A DNA stretch of 64,000 nucleotides from Cordilura impudica (GCA_963682025.1 OY821517.1:55973716-56037715); one strand, 5' to 3'; shown: positions 33,718 through 46,296, numbered from the stretch's first letter. Notes: a model not told the origin generated them from the letters alone. Translations and numbers: made by a program.

Positions 33718-34142
33718 TCAGCGTATTTTGCCACTATGCGTGCAATGTCTCTTGACTTGTTTTGCAGATACGTTTAGAATCATCTGCAGTTATTTGAGCG
33801 TTCTTCGCAATTGTAAATTTGTCTATTAAATGCAATTTGAAAAATCTTTGAAAAACTTGCATTCGCGTCGACCACTTAGCTGGGTTAAAGCCATAAATGA
33901 TTTCGGCCACAAGTCATACCCTTCTTGTTTTTAATGAAGGTATACATATATGTTGTTAAATTAGTTTCACAAATAATTTTTTTGAACGTTTCCATAAAAA
34001 TTTTAACTTATCGATTAATGGTTACAAAATTTAAAAAGACATAAAAATCGAAAAATGGGATAATTCAATTAATCTTCTGTAACTTTGTGATTTTTGATCC
34101 GATCTGGGCACAAAATATACGTATTCAAATAAACTAACGTCG

Positions 34143-34180
34143 CACAGCGGCGCCATTTGAGTTTTTTCGTTGCAAAAATC
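34143..34180 (+). repeat. RSS-like left end of Transib
   Basis: Heptamer CACAGCG (one mismatch to CACAGTG), 22-bp spacer (34150-34171), nonamer-like GCAAAAATC (34172-34180), 7 of 9 to ACAAAAACC. Confidence 0.7.
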
Positions 34181-34638
34181 ATATCTTTTGAACCGAATAA
34201 CATAATTGAACAGTTTAAACAGCATATGATAGATAACTGTTCAGCCTATGAAATGAAAGGGTTTGGAAAGGGTGCTACGCGTTGTAGGTGCCTACTTATG
34301 GGTTATCAAAGTTAAAATTTGTAGAAAAATCAATTTTATGGTAACTAAAAAAAATTATTTTTACATTTTTAGATTGTTTTTATTTTTTTTTTCTTTAGGG
34401 TTTTATGTTTTAAATTATTACCCAACAAATTAAAAAAAAAATTAATTCTTTTTTAAATTTATTTTTTCAATTTTCAGTAAAATATTCATCACAATTCGTA
34501 AGAGAAGGTATATCTAAAAGACTAATCATTTCTAAACTATAATTATTTTCTAACTCTATTCGTGACTTCACATGCCGCAGGAAGAAATAAGTGGATCGGA
34601 AGATGCTGCCAACATGTTGAAGAGGTCCTCATTTTGCC

Positions 34639-36428
34639 TTACCCTTGATGCTTTGAATGTTTTCTGCAATCTATATTTTTTATAAAGCTTTCTTCAGAAA
34701 GCTCTCCAATTGGCAAAGACTGGTACTCAATTATATCTTTGCCATGCGCCAATATTTTATGGACGGTCGGGGTCAACTTCTTCCGTGGATACATTTCTGC
34801 TAAAAGAGATGCAGTTTTCGATGCATATTCTCCATATTTTGTAGAATTGACATTTTCTTTGCAGTTTAAAACATTCAAGATCGTTCCCAATCTTTTCACG
34901 ATTTGCTTGTCAATTCCAGTGATTCTAGTTACTGCCTCATCATTTTCAAAAAATCTCCTAGAAGTGTTTCCATCGTTTGAGTTACCGTATCCGTGCTTGG
35001 GACAGTCTACTTTTAGTCCAACTTGTTTAAAAAAAGCATCCTGTATTTGCTTCTTTCTGATCTTTTCCTTATCCTTTATTGATGTATTTTCATCGAATTT
35101 TTCCTCCTCTTGTGGTAGGGTATACGCCAGTTTAGCAAGAAATGGTGACATTCCATATTCGTAATTCTCCTCGTTTGTAGAATCGTTTAAATTACCAAAG
35201 TTCTTCTGACTCTTTTTGCAAATCGGGCATGACAATGTTGAGGTTGTTCCTGTCAGTTCGTTTACGACTTTTCAGTCAACCATGGTCAGGTGGAACTCGT
35301 AATTGCATTCAATATATTTTCCTTCTCCAATTTGCAGCTTTGTAGGCTTAATCTTGCTTATTTGTTCTTCAATGTCCCTCACCGTGGTCCTTATGAGTTC
35401 TGCCGATTCCCTTGCAAACTGAAACATTATTGGTCGGCAATAATGCACTGATGACGGACGTGGATTTTTCCAGTGTAAGGAAACATCAAGAGATGCCATA
35501 GACATATTTTCGTCCTATATTGTAGCGTCATCGGAAGATATCCTTTGCTTATATACGCTTTGTCCAGATGATCCATCGCAGCCCCATTTGCTGGTCAATG
35601 TCAGTTTCTCAGGAAGAATTTTCACCTCATTTTCAGGAAGACTCTCCAACAACCGTTTTGCTGTATGGCCCATGAGATCCTTCAGATTTTATTTCACAGA
35701 GACTTCCGTAAACTCCGTATGCAGTGGTCGTGAATTTATTTTGGCTTGCGTAATATGCTTGTATCCTGGTAAAACGCCAGCCCCGTGTCGCATCAAGGAT
35801 GCCCGTAGTATCTCATATTTTTCTTTGGAAAGTTGTAACTCCATAAACAAGGCCAAGGCTTCTTCGGAACCATACTTTTTAATGTGTGCGTTTGTGGGCG
35901 TGGGAATGCTTTCCTTAATCCAGATTTTGTAATCTGCGACCTAACTCTTTCACTATCCTTTGTATATTTAATAGACAGCGCGTCCGATAAATGCTTCGTG
36001 GTCAAGTCATTGGTGGCATCGGCAAGTTTCCTCTTTCTTGTGAAAATTGAACACTCCTCAATACTTTTTTTTGGCCTTCCTTTTGCTCCTCTGGTTGATG
36101 TGGTGGGTTTATCTACTGCCAATATATCCAGGATGGTGTCTTCATTAAGCCAGTCCTCGTATTTGGAGTTGAAGTTCTGAATGGTTCGATTAGATTTCAC
36201 CCATTTTGCCTTAATATTTACATATATCAGATAAAAAATATTTTTTATAATTTCGCTTCTCTCAATATTTCCGTATAAGCTATCAAGTTCTTCTAAAGCA
36301 GCTTCCGTGAAAAACTTTGGCGTGGTTGACCTTCTAAACAGTTCAAATAATTTTAAATTGTTTAACGCCGTACTTGTTGCGCCAACTTTCAGTCGTAGAC
36401 TAATCCAGGCATTATGCTTATTTTGCAA
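34639..36428 (-). pseudogene. Transib (RAG1-core-related) transposase, decayed
   Basis: Read on minus from 36428: a leader MQNKHNAWISLRLKVGATST, then an AT-hook-like RGAKGRPKKS (about 36090). A frameshift lies near 35890, after which EEALALFMELQLSKEKYEILR continues. CDGSSGQS has the first catalytic Asp codon at 35575-35577. WKNPRPSSVHYCRPI and YEFHLTMVD follow, then a single GGA-to-TGA-type stop at 35270, KVVNELTGTTSTLSCPICKK, GYGNSNDGNTSRRFFEN (second Asp at 34972-34974), LTPTVHKILAHGKDIIEYQ and LPIGELSEES (Glu near 34692). These D, D and E positions parallel RAG1 core. A frameshift after SEES and the stops make it non-functional. Transib assignment is from motif memory. Confidence 0.75.
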
Positions 36429-37306
36429 TATATAGGCTTATGCTACCATGCCTAAAAATTTACCTGTTCCCTGCATACATATGAATTTAGGCTGAATTAT
36501 GCAATTTTGATATTATGCTCGTGTCTAAATAAGATTTGTGCCTACCTGGAGGGACCATAAGTCAATATTGTTCTTGACCATTTGTACTCCAAAGTAATTT
36601 TTAAGTGAGGTGCGTACCTGCGAATTTCAATGAGTAGTTTTTTGTGCATCCTGTGTCTGTAACAGAATATTGGGAGTAGACTTTGGCAGAGGCTCACAGG
36701 TAGACAACCGACTTAAAATGCAATTTTCAAACTATTAGATCAAACTACTGTCAGTCAAAACATGTAAGGGATGCACGCCATACAATTTCTGCAACCATGT
36801 TTTTTTAATCTCTTTTACCTCTAGAAGCCAAACGGGCATGTACGGGCAGATAAAACCTTTTGAATTATGTAAAGAAATAATCAAAGAACATGTTTTGCAA
36901 ATATGGCAAATATAGAAAAATATAGATTTTTTTTATTTTCCGTCAAAGTTGAAAAATAGTGAAAAAACGGATAGTTTTTAAATAGTGATTTACCAGGAGA
37001 AACACAAAGCAAACAGTTAATTTTTTTTTTTTTTTTATCATTATACATTTAATAAATACATCAGTCAATACAAATAAAAAATAAGGCGATTCGTTACCTA
37101 TTTTTCGAGATATTACACCTGAAATCGCAACAAATTGACTAAAAATTGTGTGTTTTTTTTTGAAAACCGAAAGTCGGTCAACTTTGAACGGTTATATCTT
37201 CTAAACTAAAAATGTGATATTATTAAGAGTAGCATATTTGAAATCGTTGAAAAGTTTCCTATAACATGGGTTTATTCAAAACTTCGTCGCCGCACATGAA
37301 AATTTT

Positions 37307-37345
37307 GATTTTTGCAACCTCGTTTGCTCTACGAGCGCCACTGTG
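37307..37345 (-). repeat. RSS-like right end of Transib
   Basis: Read inward on minus: perfect heptamer CACAGTG (37339-37345), 23-bp spacer (37316-37338), nonamer-like GCAAAAATC (37307-37315). This is the best match to a 23-type recombination signal in the window. Confidence 0.72.
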
Positions 37346-37350
37346 CGTGT

Positions 37351-38084
37351 TAAGTGATAAAACTTAAAAAAACTTATTGTTCGGTTTTAAAAAAATAAAT
37401 TTAAAAGACCAAAATTGCAAAAAATCATTAAAATTTTTGTGAAATTTAAGCTTTGGTCCACTGTAACTCAGTCATTTCTTGATCAATTTTACAAACGAGC
37501 CCTGGTTGTTTTAGCAATTTCATTATCTTTCAATAAAAAAAAATAATAAATAAAAATCCGTCGAATATATTCGAAGACTTTTTTTTTATTAAAGTGACAA
37601 CATCTTTTTATAAAACGCAAATAACGGTAATTTTGTAATATCTCGAAAACTGTTCTACTTCTGACCAATTTTACATTTTGTCAGGACTTTGTTGAAAATT
37701 TGTGACACAATGCTATGAGAGTAGGTTTACACATTGCATCTTTTCGCCCAACTGTTCAAAATGGCATGTTATTGCATTGCAGCAACTTCGTAATCGTTAC
37801 AAAAAGTAACGAATTACCCGATACACCAAACAACGAATCAGTTGTTACAAAGGTTTGAAGGCCATAACTTTCAAACTCCAGGAGTAAAATCAATATTTTT
37901 TTTTTTCAAATTACGTAGAATTTTACCATCTTTAAAACTGCATTGTTAGTTTTTTACACTTTCATAACATTTTTAAAAGTTATTGAACTTTTTTTTTTTT
38001 TTTTTAATTTAAGTAAAATTCCCAAAATAATTGAATATGTGGCAGAGTTAACCGAGCATAAAAATTGACAAAACTTATGACTTA
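37351..38084. other. AT-rich non-coding stretch
   Basis: Between the Transib right end and the Tc1 left end. A/T homopolymers (37892-37906, 37988-38006); no coding or terminal motif recognised. Confidence 0.4.
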
Positions 38085-38315
38085 CAGTGTGCGACAAAAC
38101 ATAGGCACGAACTTGTGCTTACTATCATATAGCATAATTACATAGACAAACTCACTGGGATTTGAATTCTTTTTATTTATTTATATCGAAGTAGACCCGT
38201 CTTAATAACGCAAGACATAAACCAAAATAAAAATAAAATAAAACAGAACGAGAGAATCTTAAATTTACAACAATGCTTTTGGCCGCGACAAAAGAACGGC
38301 ACGAAATAATAGATA

Positions 38316-38756
38316 CTAGCAGAACGCAGCCCTCTAAATTCGAGTTGAAATTCTAAGAAAACTTATTTTTTTTGTTAAACAAATTATTGTATAGGAGCGT
38401 AAAGGTATGCTAATCAATTTTAGCCAATTCACTATTCAACACTTTTTAAATAAAATTCATTAAATTTCATTATAAATATTTGTTGAACACACAGAAGATA
38501 TATAAATGGGTTTGTTAATAAATAGTTTTAAAAGAGCCTAAAGGTATGCCAATCAATTTTAGCCAATTCACAATTCACAATTTGATATTTATATTGAACA
38601 CACCAAAAAAATGTTCCAGGCGGTGCAAATCTGTAAATCTGATGGACAGCTAAAAATAAAGACCTTTCAAATGAGGTATATTTGGTCAAAATCGGTTATT
38701 AGCCTACAGTTTTTATATCTGTCACAAGAAATCGCCTTGGTTATTAATATTATAGA
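38316..38756 (-). mobile_element. Small Helitron-like element, copy 8 (internally duplicated)
   Basis: Read on minus: starts TCTATAATATTAATAACC at 38756 and ends CTAG at 38316-38319, with A/T flanks. The segment taaaggtatgctaatcaatt...agccaattcac occurs twice (about 38400 and 38530), so the copy carries an internal duplication. Confidence 0.8.
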
Positions 38757-38905
38757 TTTAAATTCTTCTTTAAATGTAAAAGACTACCAACAATTTACCT
38801 TTAAATAATAAAAACTATTTTTTCGACTAATTAGAGAAAATTTGCACGTGTTTATAGTCGTTTCTGATCTTTGAGAGTCATTGGTCATATTTTGCAATAT
38901 GTTAA

Positions 38906-39700
38906 GTGCAAGTAAAAGAAAAAATAATAAATGGTTATAAAAGGTTGACATCCAGCGACATCAATTGCAAACAAATTATTGGCCGTTTCCATACTTCAAG
39001 CTCATTGACTCCCATACATAAAGTTTGTCGGCCGCGGAAAACATGCAAACGGGACGAGCAGGCAATTGCCGCCAAAAATAGACTAGCTAAAATTGAATTT
39101 GTTAAAGAACACATAAACTGGAGTACAAGCTAATGGAAGACCATACTTTACACTGATGACTCGAAGTCAATTTAAAGAGTTCTGATGGATTTAGGCCACT
39201 ACGCAGACCTCCTTAAGGACAACGTCTTAATCCTCTGTATACTCACGGCACGGAAAAGAACAGACGAGGGACGGTTTTGGTCTGGAGATGTTTTTCTGGT
39301 CATGGGATCGGACAAATTCATAAAGTAAATGGCATAATTGATCGTTTCATGTACAAGGATATCCTAAAAAGTGTAATGTTACTACATGCAGAGGACGAAA
39401 TGCCACATAAGTGGATTTATCAACACGACAACAACCCAAAACACACGGCTAAATGCTTGAAAGAATGGTTCATAAACAACACGATTAACGTTTGAAATGG
39501 CCGGCACAACAACTCATCTCAATCCCATAGAAAATATATAGTATATTGTAGATCATAAAATAAATCGCAGTTGTTGCAGAAATACGGATGACCTTTTCCG
39601 GCAAGTGGAAATTCCATGGAATAGAATTTCCGGTTAAATTTTATCTAATCTAAGAGAGTCCATGCTACGCAGATATCAGGAGGTTTTATTCAATAAACAA
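38906..39700 (+). pseudogene. Tc1-like transposase, decayed
   Basis: On +: GYKRLTSSDINCKQIIGRFH (38930 on), RPRKTCKRDEQAIAAKNRLAKIEFVKEHINW, then a weakened first catalytic region (ILYTDDSKS, about 39148). A frameshift leads to MVWRCFSGHGIGQIHKVNGIIDRFMYKDILK (39277) and KWIYQHDNNPKHTAKCLKEWF (second Asp, about 39425). A further shift gives LNPIENI (catalytic Glu of DD34E) near 39520 and SNLRESMLRRYQEVLFNK at the end. DDE order is intact but split over three frames. Confidence 0.85.
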
Positions 39701-40015
39701 AAAATGTGCTATTGTTTTGTCGCGTACAAAAAACTGTATTGAAGATTTAATATTTTTTTTTATTTTTTTTTTATAACAAATTTTGTTTGTTTTATATAAT
39801 AAAATAAAAAATATAATAAAAAATTCCAAACCCAAATGTGTTTGTCATTGTTATAAAGCGATATTGTTTTAACCATAAGCTCGTGCATGTGTTTTGTCGC
39901 ACACTGTAAATACATCAAATTAAAGCTCAAACATTTTTTCTTTTCAAATGATGGCTCAACAACTTAGGCATGATTTAAATGATGATTTTTTACGACTTCG
40001 TTTTTCGACGTCATT

Positions 40016-42130
40016 TTTTTAATAATTATTGACCAAAACTCTGGGGATGCCCCTACAGATGCAGTGCATTGTGTTGATCTCAGAAAAATAGGTTATGGGA
40101 AGGAGGAAAGAGGTAGTAGCCTTTGTGGATATTTGACTTAAACTTTATTATATTATAACTGTCAGGAAAGACCTGTGCGAGGAGTTTATTTCACATACGA
40201 CTAGTTAGACTAATAATCGAATTCTCTCTGTACTGCGTTGTGCGGTCAACTGGACAATAGATCACAAACGGATGTGATCTAAAGAGCAGCGGGTAGAGCG
40301 AACTGAAACTCGGACACTTGGAATAATTTCGCTAATCTTTAAAGAACATTTCCCATGGTAAAATCTATAGAACAGTGCTATACAACCCACATTCCGACGA
40401 CGTTCCAATGAGTCAATAGAGTTGGATACCCTACTGTCATTGATGAGCATCAATGCCCTTCGTTGCACACGGTCCAGTAGCTCCAAAATAGACTTTGAAG
40501 CTCCTGCCCATATATGGGAGTTGTATTCCATTTTCGGTTGGATGTAAGTGGTATAGATTTTAAGGAGATCAGAATGAGTGAAGTAATTTCTGCACCGTTT
40601 TAGAAAAGGAAATCACTTGAACGCTTCTTTCGACACTTGAAAATCATGCTCTTTCCAACGAACATCGCATTGAATTCTCATACCCAGAACATCAAGAGTA
40701 TCCGATTCCTCAATACCTATACCACCCATATATACAGATGACATTTTTGAATCCAGACAACATTGAGTCTTCAGCGCATTAAACTCAACCCTATTCGCAT
40801 TACCCCACTCGGAGATAACAGGTCTTGATTGAGTGTTCCATTCATTGTCCGCCTTTTGCCCCCAACCTCCAAAAGGCTTGGCCTACAATTAAAGGAAAAT
40901 GAATGACAAATTCTGCTGTCATATGCGAAAGTAGGTCTTTCAGAAAGATAAGGAAAAGAGAAGGAGAAAGAACGGAACCTTGGGTTACCCCTAAATTAAG
41001 ATGAAACTCATTAGATGAGACCTCATCAATAACAACACGTAGTGTTCGGTCTCTGAGAAAACTCGATATATATCGAGAGAACTTATTACCGACCCCAAAT
41101 ACAATAACCTTTGATATCAATGCACCGTGCCACACACGATCCAATGCCTTGGAAATATCTAGAGCACCACTTTTCGCCAAAATTGCGAATTGATCGACTC
41201 CAGCGCTCAGAAAGTTGAGCTAACAGGTCTCCGGTGGAACGATTTCTACGGAAGTCATACTGTCTACCATTAAGAAGTGAGTTGGCCTCTAGGTAGTTCA
41301 CAAGATGGAAATTGATCATGCTCTCCATCACCTTTGAGAGAACAGAGCAGACTGCAATGGGACGGTAATTTTCAGGGTTATTAGCCGCACTCTTTTTAGG
41401 GATTCGATGGAGATTAGCAACCTTCCAACAAGAAAGAAAGACTCCCGAACGGTACGAAAGGCTGAAAAGGTTGGCCAATAGACTGGCTGGCGTCGAAGAG
41501 TACTGTTTCGGCACCAGTGCTTGTTTACCATCCGGTCCCCGAGATTAATTAGTGTTGAGATCCGAAAGCACCTTTTTAACTGCACGTGCTCGGAAGAATA
41601 TTTTAGGCATATTACAAGATACTCCTTCGAGTATGGGCGGTGGTTAATCGCTATCTGCCAAAAAATTAATTTTCTACAAAAAGTTCAGCTAAAAGTTTAG
41701 CCTTATCAACCGGGTCAGTGAATATTTGCTCATTCATTATAAGAGTTGGGGTAGCAGAACTAACATTATTCTTTACTCTTTTAACAAATGACAAAAGCTC
41801 TTGCTGCCCTGAGGAACAGAAAGAACTTTAGCACGAAGACGCTGATCGTGAAGAACCTTTTCGCGCCTTAGTACTTTGGCACATTCGTTTCTCGTCTGTT
41901 TGCGTAGCAGTTCAGTGACGGCCAATGTCTGAATGCTTCCTCTCTGGATCTGACTGCATCTCTGCACGTCTTGTTAAACCAAGATTTTTGATTAAGTTTA
42001 CCCGAAATGTGCTTTGATGGAACGAATAATCTATTATTTTTTCCACCATTATCGCTGCAGCGTCAACATTATTTTCCAGGAAACAAAGTTTCCATAGAGG
42101 TGGCATTATCGTTTGGGATTGTATGGCAGT
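40016..42130 (-). mobile_element. LINE (CR1/jockey-like non-LTR), 5'-truncated, copy 1
   Basis: The 3' end lies at the left (A-rich ...ggtcaataattattaaaaaaatg on minus). The minus strand encodes the region before RT, RT and the C-terminal domain, but no endonuclease, so it is 5'-truncated as LINE insertions usually are. The 3' 520 bp match the second copy at 63394-64000. Confidence 0.85.
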
Positions 42131-42133
42131 CAA
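40262..42133 (-). pseudogene. LINE reverse transcriptase, decayed
   Basis: Minus-strand pieces in order: LIKNLGLTRRAEMQSDPERKHS (about 41990), ECAKVLRREKVLHDQRLRAKVLSVPQG (about 41870), FSLSYRSGVFLSCWKVANLHRIPKK and NNPENYRPIAVCSVLSKVMESMI (RT fingers, about 41440-41320). ALDISKALDRVWHGALISK (about 41165) carries the RT Asp region, and GVTQGSVLSPSLFLIFLKDLL is at about 41000. The YADD/FADD box that should follow is not visible, so the active site seems deleted. MEYNSHIWAGASKSILELLDRVQRRAL (40531 on) is the thumb/C-terminal part. Several frameshifts. Confidence 0.85.
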
Positions 42134-42189
42134 CTCGTATTAATTGAGTTTATAATTCATCAAATTGAATATATAAATATTTTAAAACA

Positions 42190-42636
42190 AAATTTAAAAC
42201 AAAGCCCACAACAACTGGACCTTGGAGAAGATTTTTGCATCCATAAGAGGAAAACAATTATTTGAAATCACCACCCCAATCACCTGATCTTAATTCTATA
42301 GATCACATGCGGGATTTACTAGAGCGCAGAATTGCTTAGGATAAAATAACCTCAAAGGATGTGATAAAAAGCGTTATTTTGGATGAGTGGCGAAAAATAA
42401 GTAACGAAAATACATTAAAGCAATTTTTAAGGCAAATTTAATTTTTTTCAAATTTTAAATGTACGATTACTTTTTTTTTTTTTTGTCAATTTTTTCTTTT
42501 TTTTTTACAATTTTCACCCCCATAAAATTAGTTAAAAGCAACATATCGTAGGTAAAGAAAAAAAAAAATAAAATAATAATTAGATTTATAATTTATTAGA
42601 ACATTTGAGGTGTACGGCTACCTTTTCTAGCAAGTG
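42190..42636 (+). pseudogene. Tc1-like transposon 3' end with transposase C-terminus
   Basis: LKSPPQSPDLNSIDHMRDLLERRIA (about 42262-42335), a stop, then DKITSKDVIKSVILDEWRKISNENTL and FLRQI. This is the Tc1 C-terminus, with SIDH where most Tc1 enzymes have PIEH. The right inverted end reads cacttgctagaaaaggtagc inward, with TA outside (42637-42638). The 5' half and left end are missing. Confidence 0.75.
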
Positions 42637-42638
42637 TA

Positions 42639-43906
42639 TTTAAACATTTTTGATATCAATTTAAAATTAGTCTCAAAATAAGTGGCTCAAAAATTCATGC
42701 TAAAATGCTTTTTCGACCCCTTACGACAAACAACAGCACAAACACTATTCACAGATTTTCGAGTTTTGCCAATAACAACAAATTGTTGTCAAAAACAAAA
42801 TAAAACTTTTGTAATAATAACCGAAGCCTATCTATACGACCCTTTGTTAAGTTGAACGAAAAACTTGACCTCTCCTACTCAAAAATGCAGACATCTTATG
42901 CAAAACCCTTTATTTAATAATGCACAGCAACAATTAAATTCTGAACCCTCTACTTTCGAAAATGAAAAGTGAACACAGTTCGTTTATTTCAAAGACTACA
43001 TGCAGTTAAATAGGTTTTACAGAAATGCAGACATTTATACATATGTACGAGTATGTGTACATTTGTAAGTTGTATTTTTGATCATGCCTTTGCAAGTTTG
43101 TTTTTGCAATTGTTCTGTTTTCTATTCTATTTTCGTTATGAGTTCATATTAATGTCCCTCCTCATGCGGTGACACAGCACACTAAACTATTAACTTTGTA
43201 CTCGTTTTTATTTAGTTTTTTTTTTTTTTTTTTGTCAAATTTTACGCTTCAAGTGCCAGTCACATTACATGACAAACAGAAAGGAGAAAAAAAAATTTAA
43301 ATTTACAAAAATTATCGTGTGCATAATTCCTAAACATGAGGAGGTGGTCGTTCAATTGCTGCTTGCCACAGTGAAATTATGTCGCGTACTATTTAGTTTC
43401 GGAAACTGTCCTCTATATTATCCTTTTCCTTTTTTTTGTTTGTTGCTAAGGATGTGTGGTATGTGTGCAATATGTTTGTTTTATTGCCTTAGTCATAGTA
43501 AAATGCTTTCAAATGTCATATGTTTGTTTGTCAACGAATGTGTGTATTTTTAAAAATTTTGGTAGAGTGGCAGATATATTTTAATATCCTACTGTTTATA
43601 TATTATATAGAATTACTTGCGATTTCTTTGGTACATTATCACCATGTTCCTTTTAAAAATATATATTGCAAATAAGACCATAAAAACAAATACATGCGAT
43701 TGTTTTTCATGCAGTTTCTCCTTAACATTTAAAAAATCGTCTCAACACTAAATAATTTATAAAATTTAACAATAATTTTTAATGATTTTTTTTTGTTATT
43801 AAAACTTTATAAATTACTATATCAGAGAAAAAATGGGCGAAATGTTTTGATCTGGCTAAAAAAGAATAATGTTTAAATTTTTTTTATTAGTTCATTAACA
43901 AGTTAT
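42639..43906. other. AT-rich non-coding stretch
   Basis: No element ends or genes recognised. There is a poly-T run at 43216-43234 and a 94-codon open frame (43269-43553) with no motif. Possibly host intergenic or intronic DNA ahead of the minisatellite. Confidence 0.4.
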
Positions 43907-45553
43907 CGAAAAAGTACTTTTTATAAAAAAGCGCTTTTTATATTAAACTGTATATTTTATTAAAAAAAGTGCATTTTAAAAAAATGTCTTTTATAAAAAA
44001 TTGCCTAAAGACACTTTTATAAAAAAATTACTTTTAATAAAAAATTACCTTTTATAAGTACCTTTTATGAAAAAAGTACCTTTTGGAAAAAAGTACCTTT
44101 TATCCTTTTATAAAATAAGTACATTTTATAAAAAAAATATCTTTTATAAAATAAGTACCTTTTATAAAAAAAAAGTACCTTTTATAAAAAAAAGTACCTT
44201 TTATAAAAAGTACCTTTCGTATGGAAATGTACATTTTATTAAGAAGCTTTTATAAAAAAAAGTATCTTTTCTAAAATATGCATTTTAAAATAATATCCTT
44301 TTAACCAAAATGTACATTTTTTATAAGAAAAAGTACCTTTTATCAAAAAAGTATGTTTTCTAAAAAAGGACCTTTTATAAAAAAGTACCTTTCATAAAAA
44401 ATACCTTTTATAAATAAGTATCTTTTATAAAATAAATACCTTTCATAAAAAAGTACCTTTTATATAGAAATGTACCTTTCATTAAGAACCTTTTATAACA
44501 AAAGGATCTTTTATAAAAAAAAATACATTTTCTAAAAAATACATTTTACAAAAAAGTACCTTTTATAAAATAAGTATTTTTTATATAAAAAGTACCTTTT
44601 ATAAAAAATTACCTTTTATATAAAAAGTACCTTTCATATGCTACTGTACTTTTTATAAAATAAGTACCTTTTCCAAAATAAATGCCTTTTATTAAAAAAG
44701 TACCTTTCATATAGAAATGTACCTTTTATTAAGAACCTTTTACAAAAAAAGTATCTTTTCTAAAATATACATTTAAAAAAAATAACGTTTTAACCAAAAC
44801 GTATCTTTTTTATATAGAAAAGTACCTTTTACCAAAAAAGTACGTTTTATAAAAAATACCTTTTATAAAAAAGTACCTTTTACAAAATAAGTACCTTTTA
44901 AAAAAAAGTATATTTTATATGGAAATGTACCTTTTATTAAGAACCTTTTATAAAAAAAGTATCTTTTATAAAAAAGTACGTTTTCTAAAAAATAACTTTT
45001 ATACAAAAATACCTTTTATAAAAAAGTACCTTTTATAAAATAAGTACCTTTTATAAAAAAAGCACCTTCTGTAAAAAATTACCTTTTATAGAATAAATAC
45101 CTTTTATTAAAAAAGTACCTTTTGTAAATAAAGTACCTTTTGTAAATAAAGTAGCTTTTATAAAAAAGTTCCTTTTACAAAATAAGTACGTTTTATAAAA
45201 AAGTACCTTTTATTAAAAAAGTACCTTTCATAAAAAAGTACCTTTAATAAAAAAGTACCTTTTATAAAAAAGTACCTTTTATAAAAAAGTACCTTTTATA
45301 AAAAAGTACCTTTTATAAAAAAGTACCTTTTATAAAAAAGTACCCTTTATTAAATAAGTATCTTTTATAAAAAGTACCTTTCATATGGAAATGTACCTTT
45401 TATTATTTATAAAAAAAGTATCTTTTCTAAAATATACATTTAAAGAAAATACCTTTTTAACAAAAACGTATATTTTTATATAAAAAAGTACCTTTTACCA
45501 AAAAAGTACGTTCTCTAAAAAAGTTCCTTCTACAAAAGAATACCTTTTATAAC
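43907..45553. repeat. 17-bp minisatellite, block 1 (AGTACCTTTTATAAAAA)
   Basis: About 95 variants of the 17-bp unit agtaccttttataaaaa. Units are most uniform at 45240-45340 and diverged at the left edge. Each unit joins GTAC and TTTTATAAAA, both palindromic. It ends at the start of a DINE-like element. Non-coding. Confidence 0.95.
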
Positions 45554-45556
45554 AAA

Positions 45557-46108
45557 TAAGAAAATTATAGTCTGCCTGGACCCTATACATCCGTTAAGAT
45601 ACCTTATCTCTTAGGTCCAACTAATTGAATATAGAAAAAAGCATAAACCAAATTTGAGTGGCATGGTTATTAATTTTCTTGCCTTCGGATAAGAAAAAGT
45701 TCAAAGCGGATGCTATATTTATATGGGAATTAGATCGAAAAATGGACCGAGCCTGACCATATTTGGTAAAGTAACTTATTTTAGAAAAAAAAAAAAAAAA
45801 ATATATACAAACCAAATATGAGAAAAATTTGTGGAATAAATTGGTTTTCTTATAGATTTAAGTGAAGATCGGGAAGCAGCTTTATATGGGGGCTATGACT
45901 AAGTATTATCTTACAGGGTTTGTTTTTGGACACAAACTAAAATTGACCGAGGCCTATACGATAATTTGGATCTTATGGCATGACAGACGGACGGTCGGAC
46001 TGATATCGCTAAATCGACTCAGGAAGTGATTCTGAGTCGATCGGTATAATAAAAGATGGGTCTAGTCAAATATTTTTGGTACCCTGACTATATGGTGGTA
46101 TAGAATAG
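45557..46108 (+). mobile_element. DINE-1/mini-me-like repeat, copy C
   Basis: Starts aataagaaaattatagtctg and contains ccaactaattgaatatag (about 45617) and the core atatcgctaaatcgactcag at about 46004, next to a degenerate GACGGACGGTCGGAC. It ends tatatggtggtatagaatag. It is colinear with copies A and B and lies within the minisatellite. Confidence 0.7.
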
Positions 46109-46296
46109 AAAAAGTACCTTTTTATAAAAAATGTAGTCCATTATAACAAAGTACCTTTTATATAAAAAAAATATCTGTAATAAAAAAGTACCACCTTTTT
46201 TAAATAAGGAGCTCTTACAAAAATAGTACATTTTATAAAAAAGGTACATTTTATAAAAAAAAGGTACATTTTATATATAAAAAAAGTGCTTTTTAA
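46109..46296. repeat. 17-bp minisatellite, short block 2
   Basis: Diverged units (aagtaccttttatataaaa, aggtacattttataaaaa) between DINE copy C and the jockey fragment. Confidence 0.8.

Larger units (their letters stand above)
31900..33990 (-). pseudogene. Relic of an unidentified repetitive gene, interrupted by a mariner
   Basis: The minus strand reads FNPAKWSTRMQVFQRFFKLHL with TIAKNAQITADDSKR (about 33890-33780). The mariner 32404-33717 intervenes, then ILNEMKEPVPNAKLKTYLRHQWYLSGKLAALAIFDEHID (32105-31990) and further residues to the Transib-like heptamer at 31899. The motif NAKLKxYLRHQWYL...LAxFD is familiar to me from multicopy arthropod proteins of unknown function. Stops at about 32140-32330 show decay. 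Function unknown. Confidence 0.45.
34143..37345 (-). mobile_element. Transib-type (RAG1-related) transposon, full-length scale
   Basis: The left end CACAGCGGCGCCATTTGAG and the right end (read inward) CACAGTGGCGCTCGTAGAG each continue to GTTGCAAAAATCA about 29-30 bp in. The element is 3.2 kb and encloses a minus-strand Transib transposase relic. The 5-bp flanks are cgtcg (34138-34142) and cgtgt (37346-37350), which agree at three of five; Transib makes 5-bp duplications. Heptamer CACAGTG, a two-turn spacer and an A-rich nonamer mimic V(D)J signals. Confidence 0.75.
38085..39906 (+). mobile_element. Tc1-like transposon with nested Helitron-like element
   Basis: Ends cagtgtgcgacaaaacatag (left) and cagtgtgcgacaaaacacat (right, read inward) are flanked by TA (38083-38084 and 39907-39908). 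Length 1822 bp, of which 441 bp is the nested element (38316-38756), leaving a Tc1-sized 1.38 kb. Confidence 0.92.

Noticed and set aside
34143..37345. RSS-like heptamer/nonamer pairs as part of an antigen-receptor locus
   Set aside because: No V, D, J or immunoglobulin-type coding DNA is present. The pairs are inverted termini around transposase relics, so they are transposon ends.
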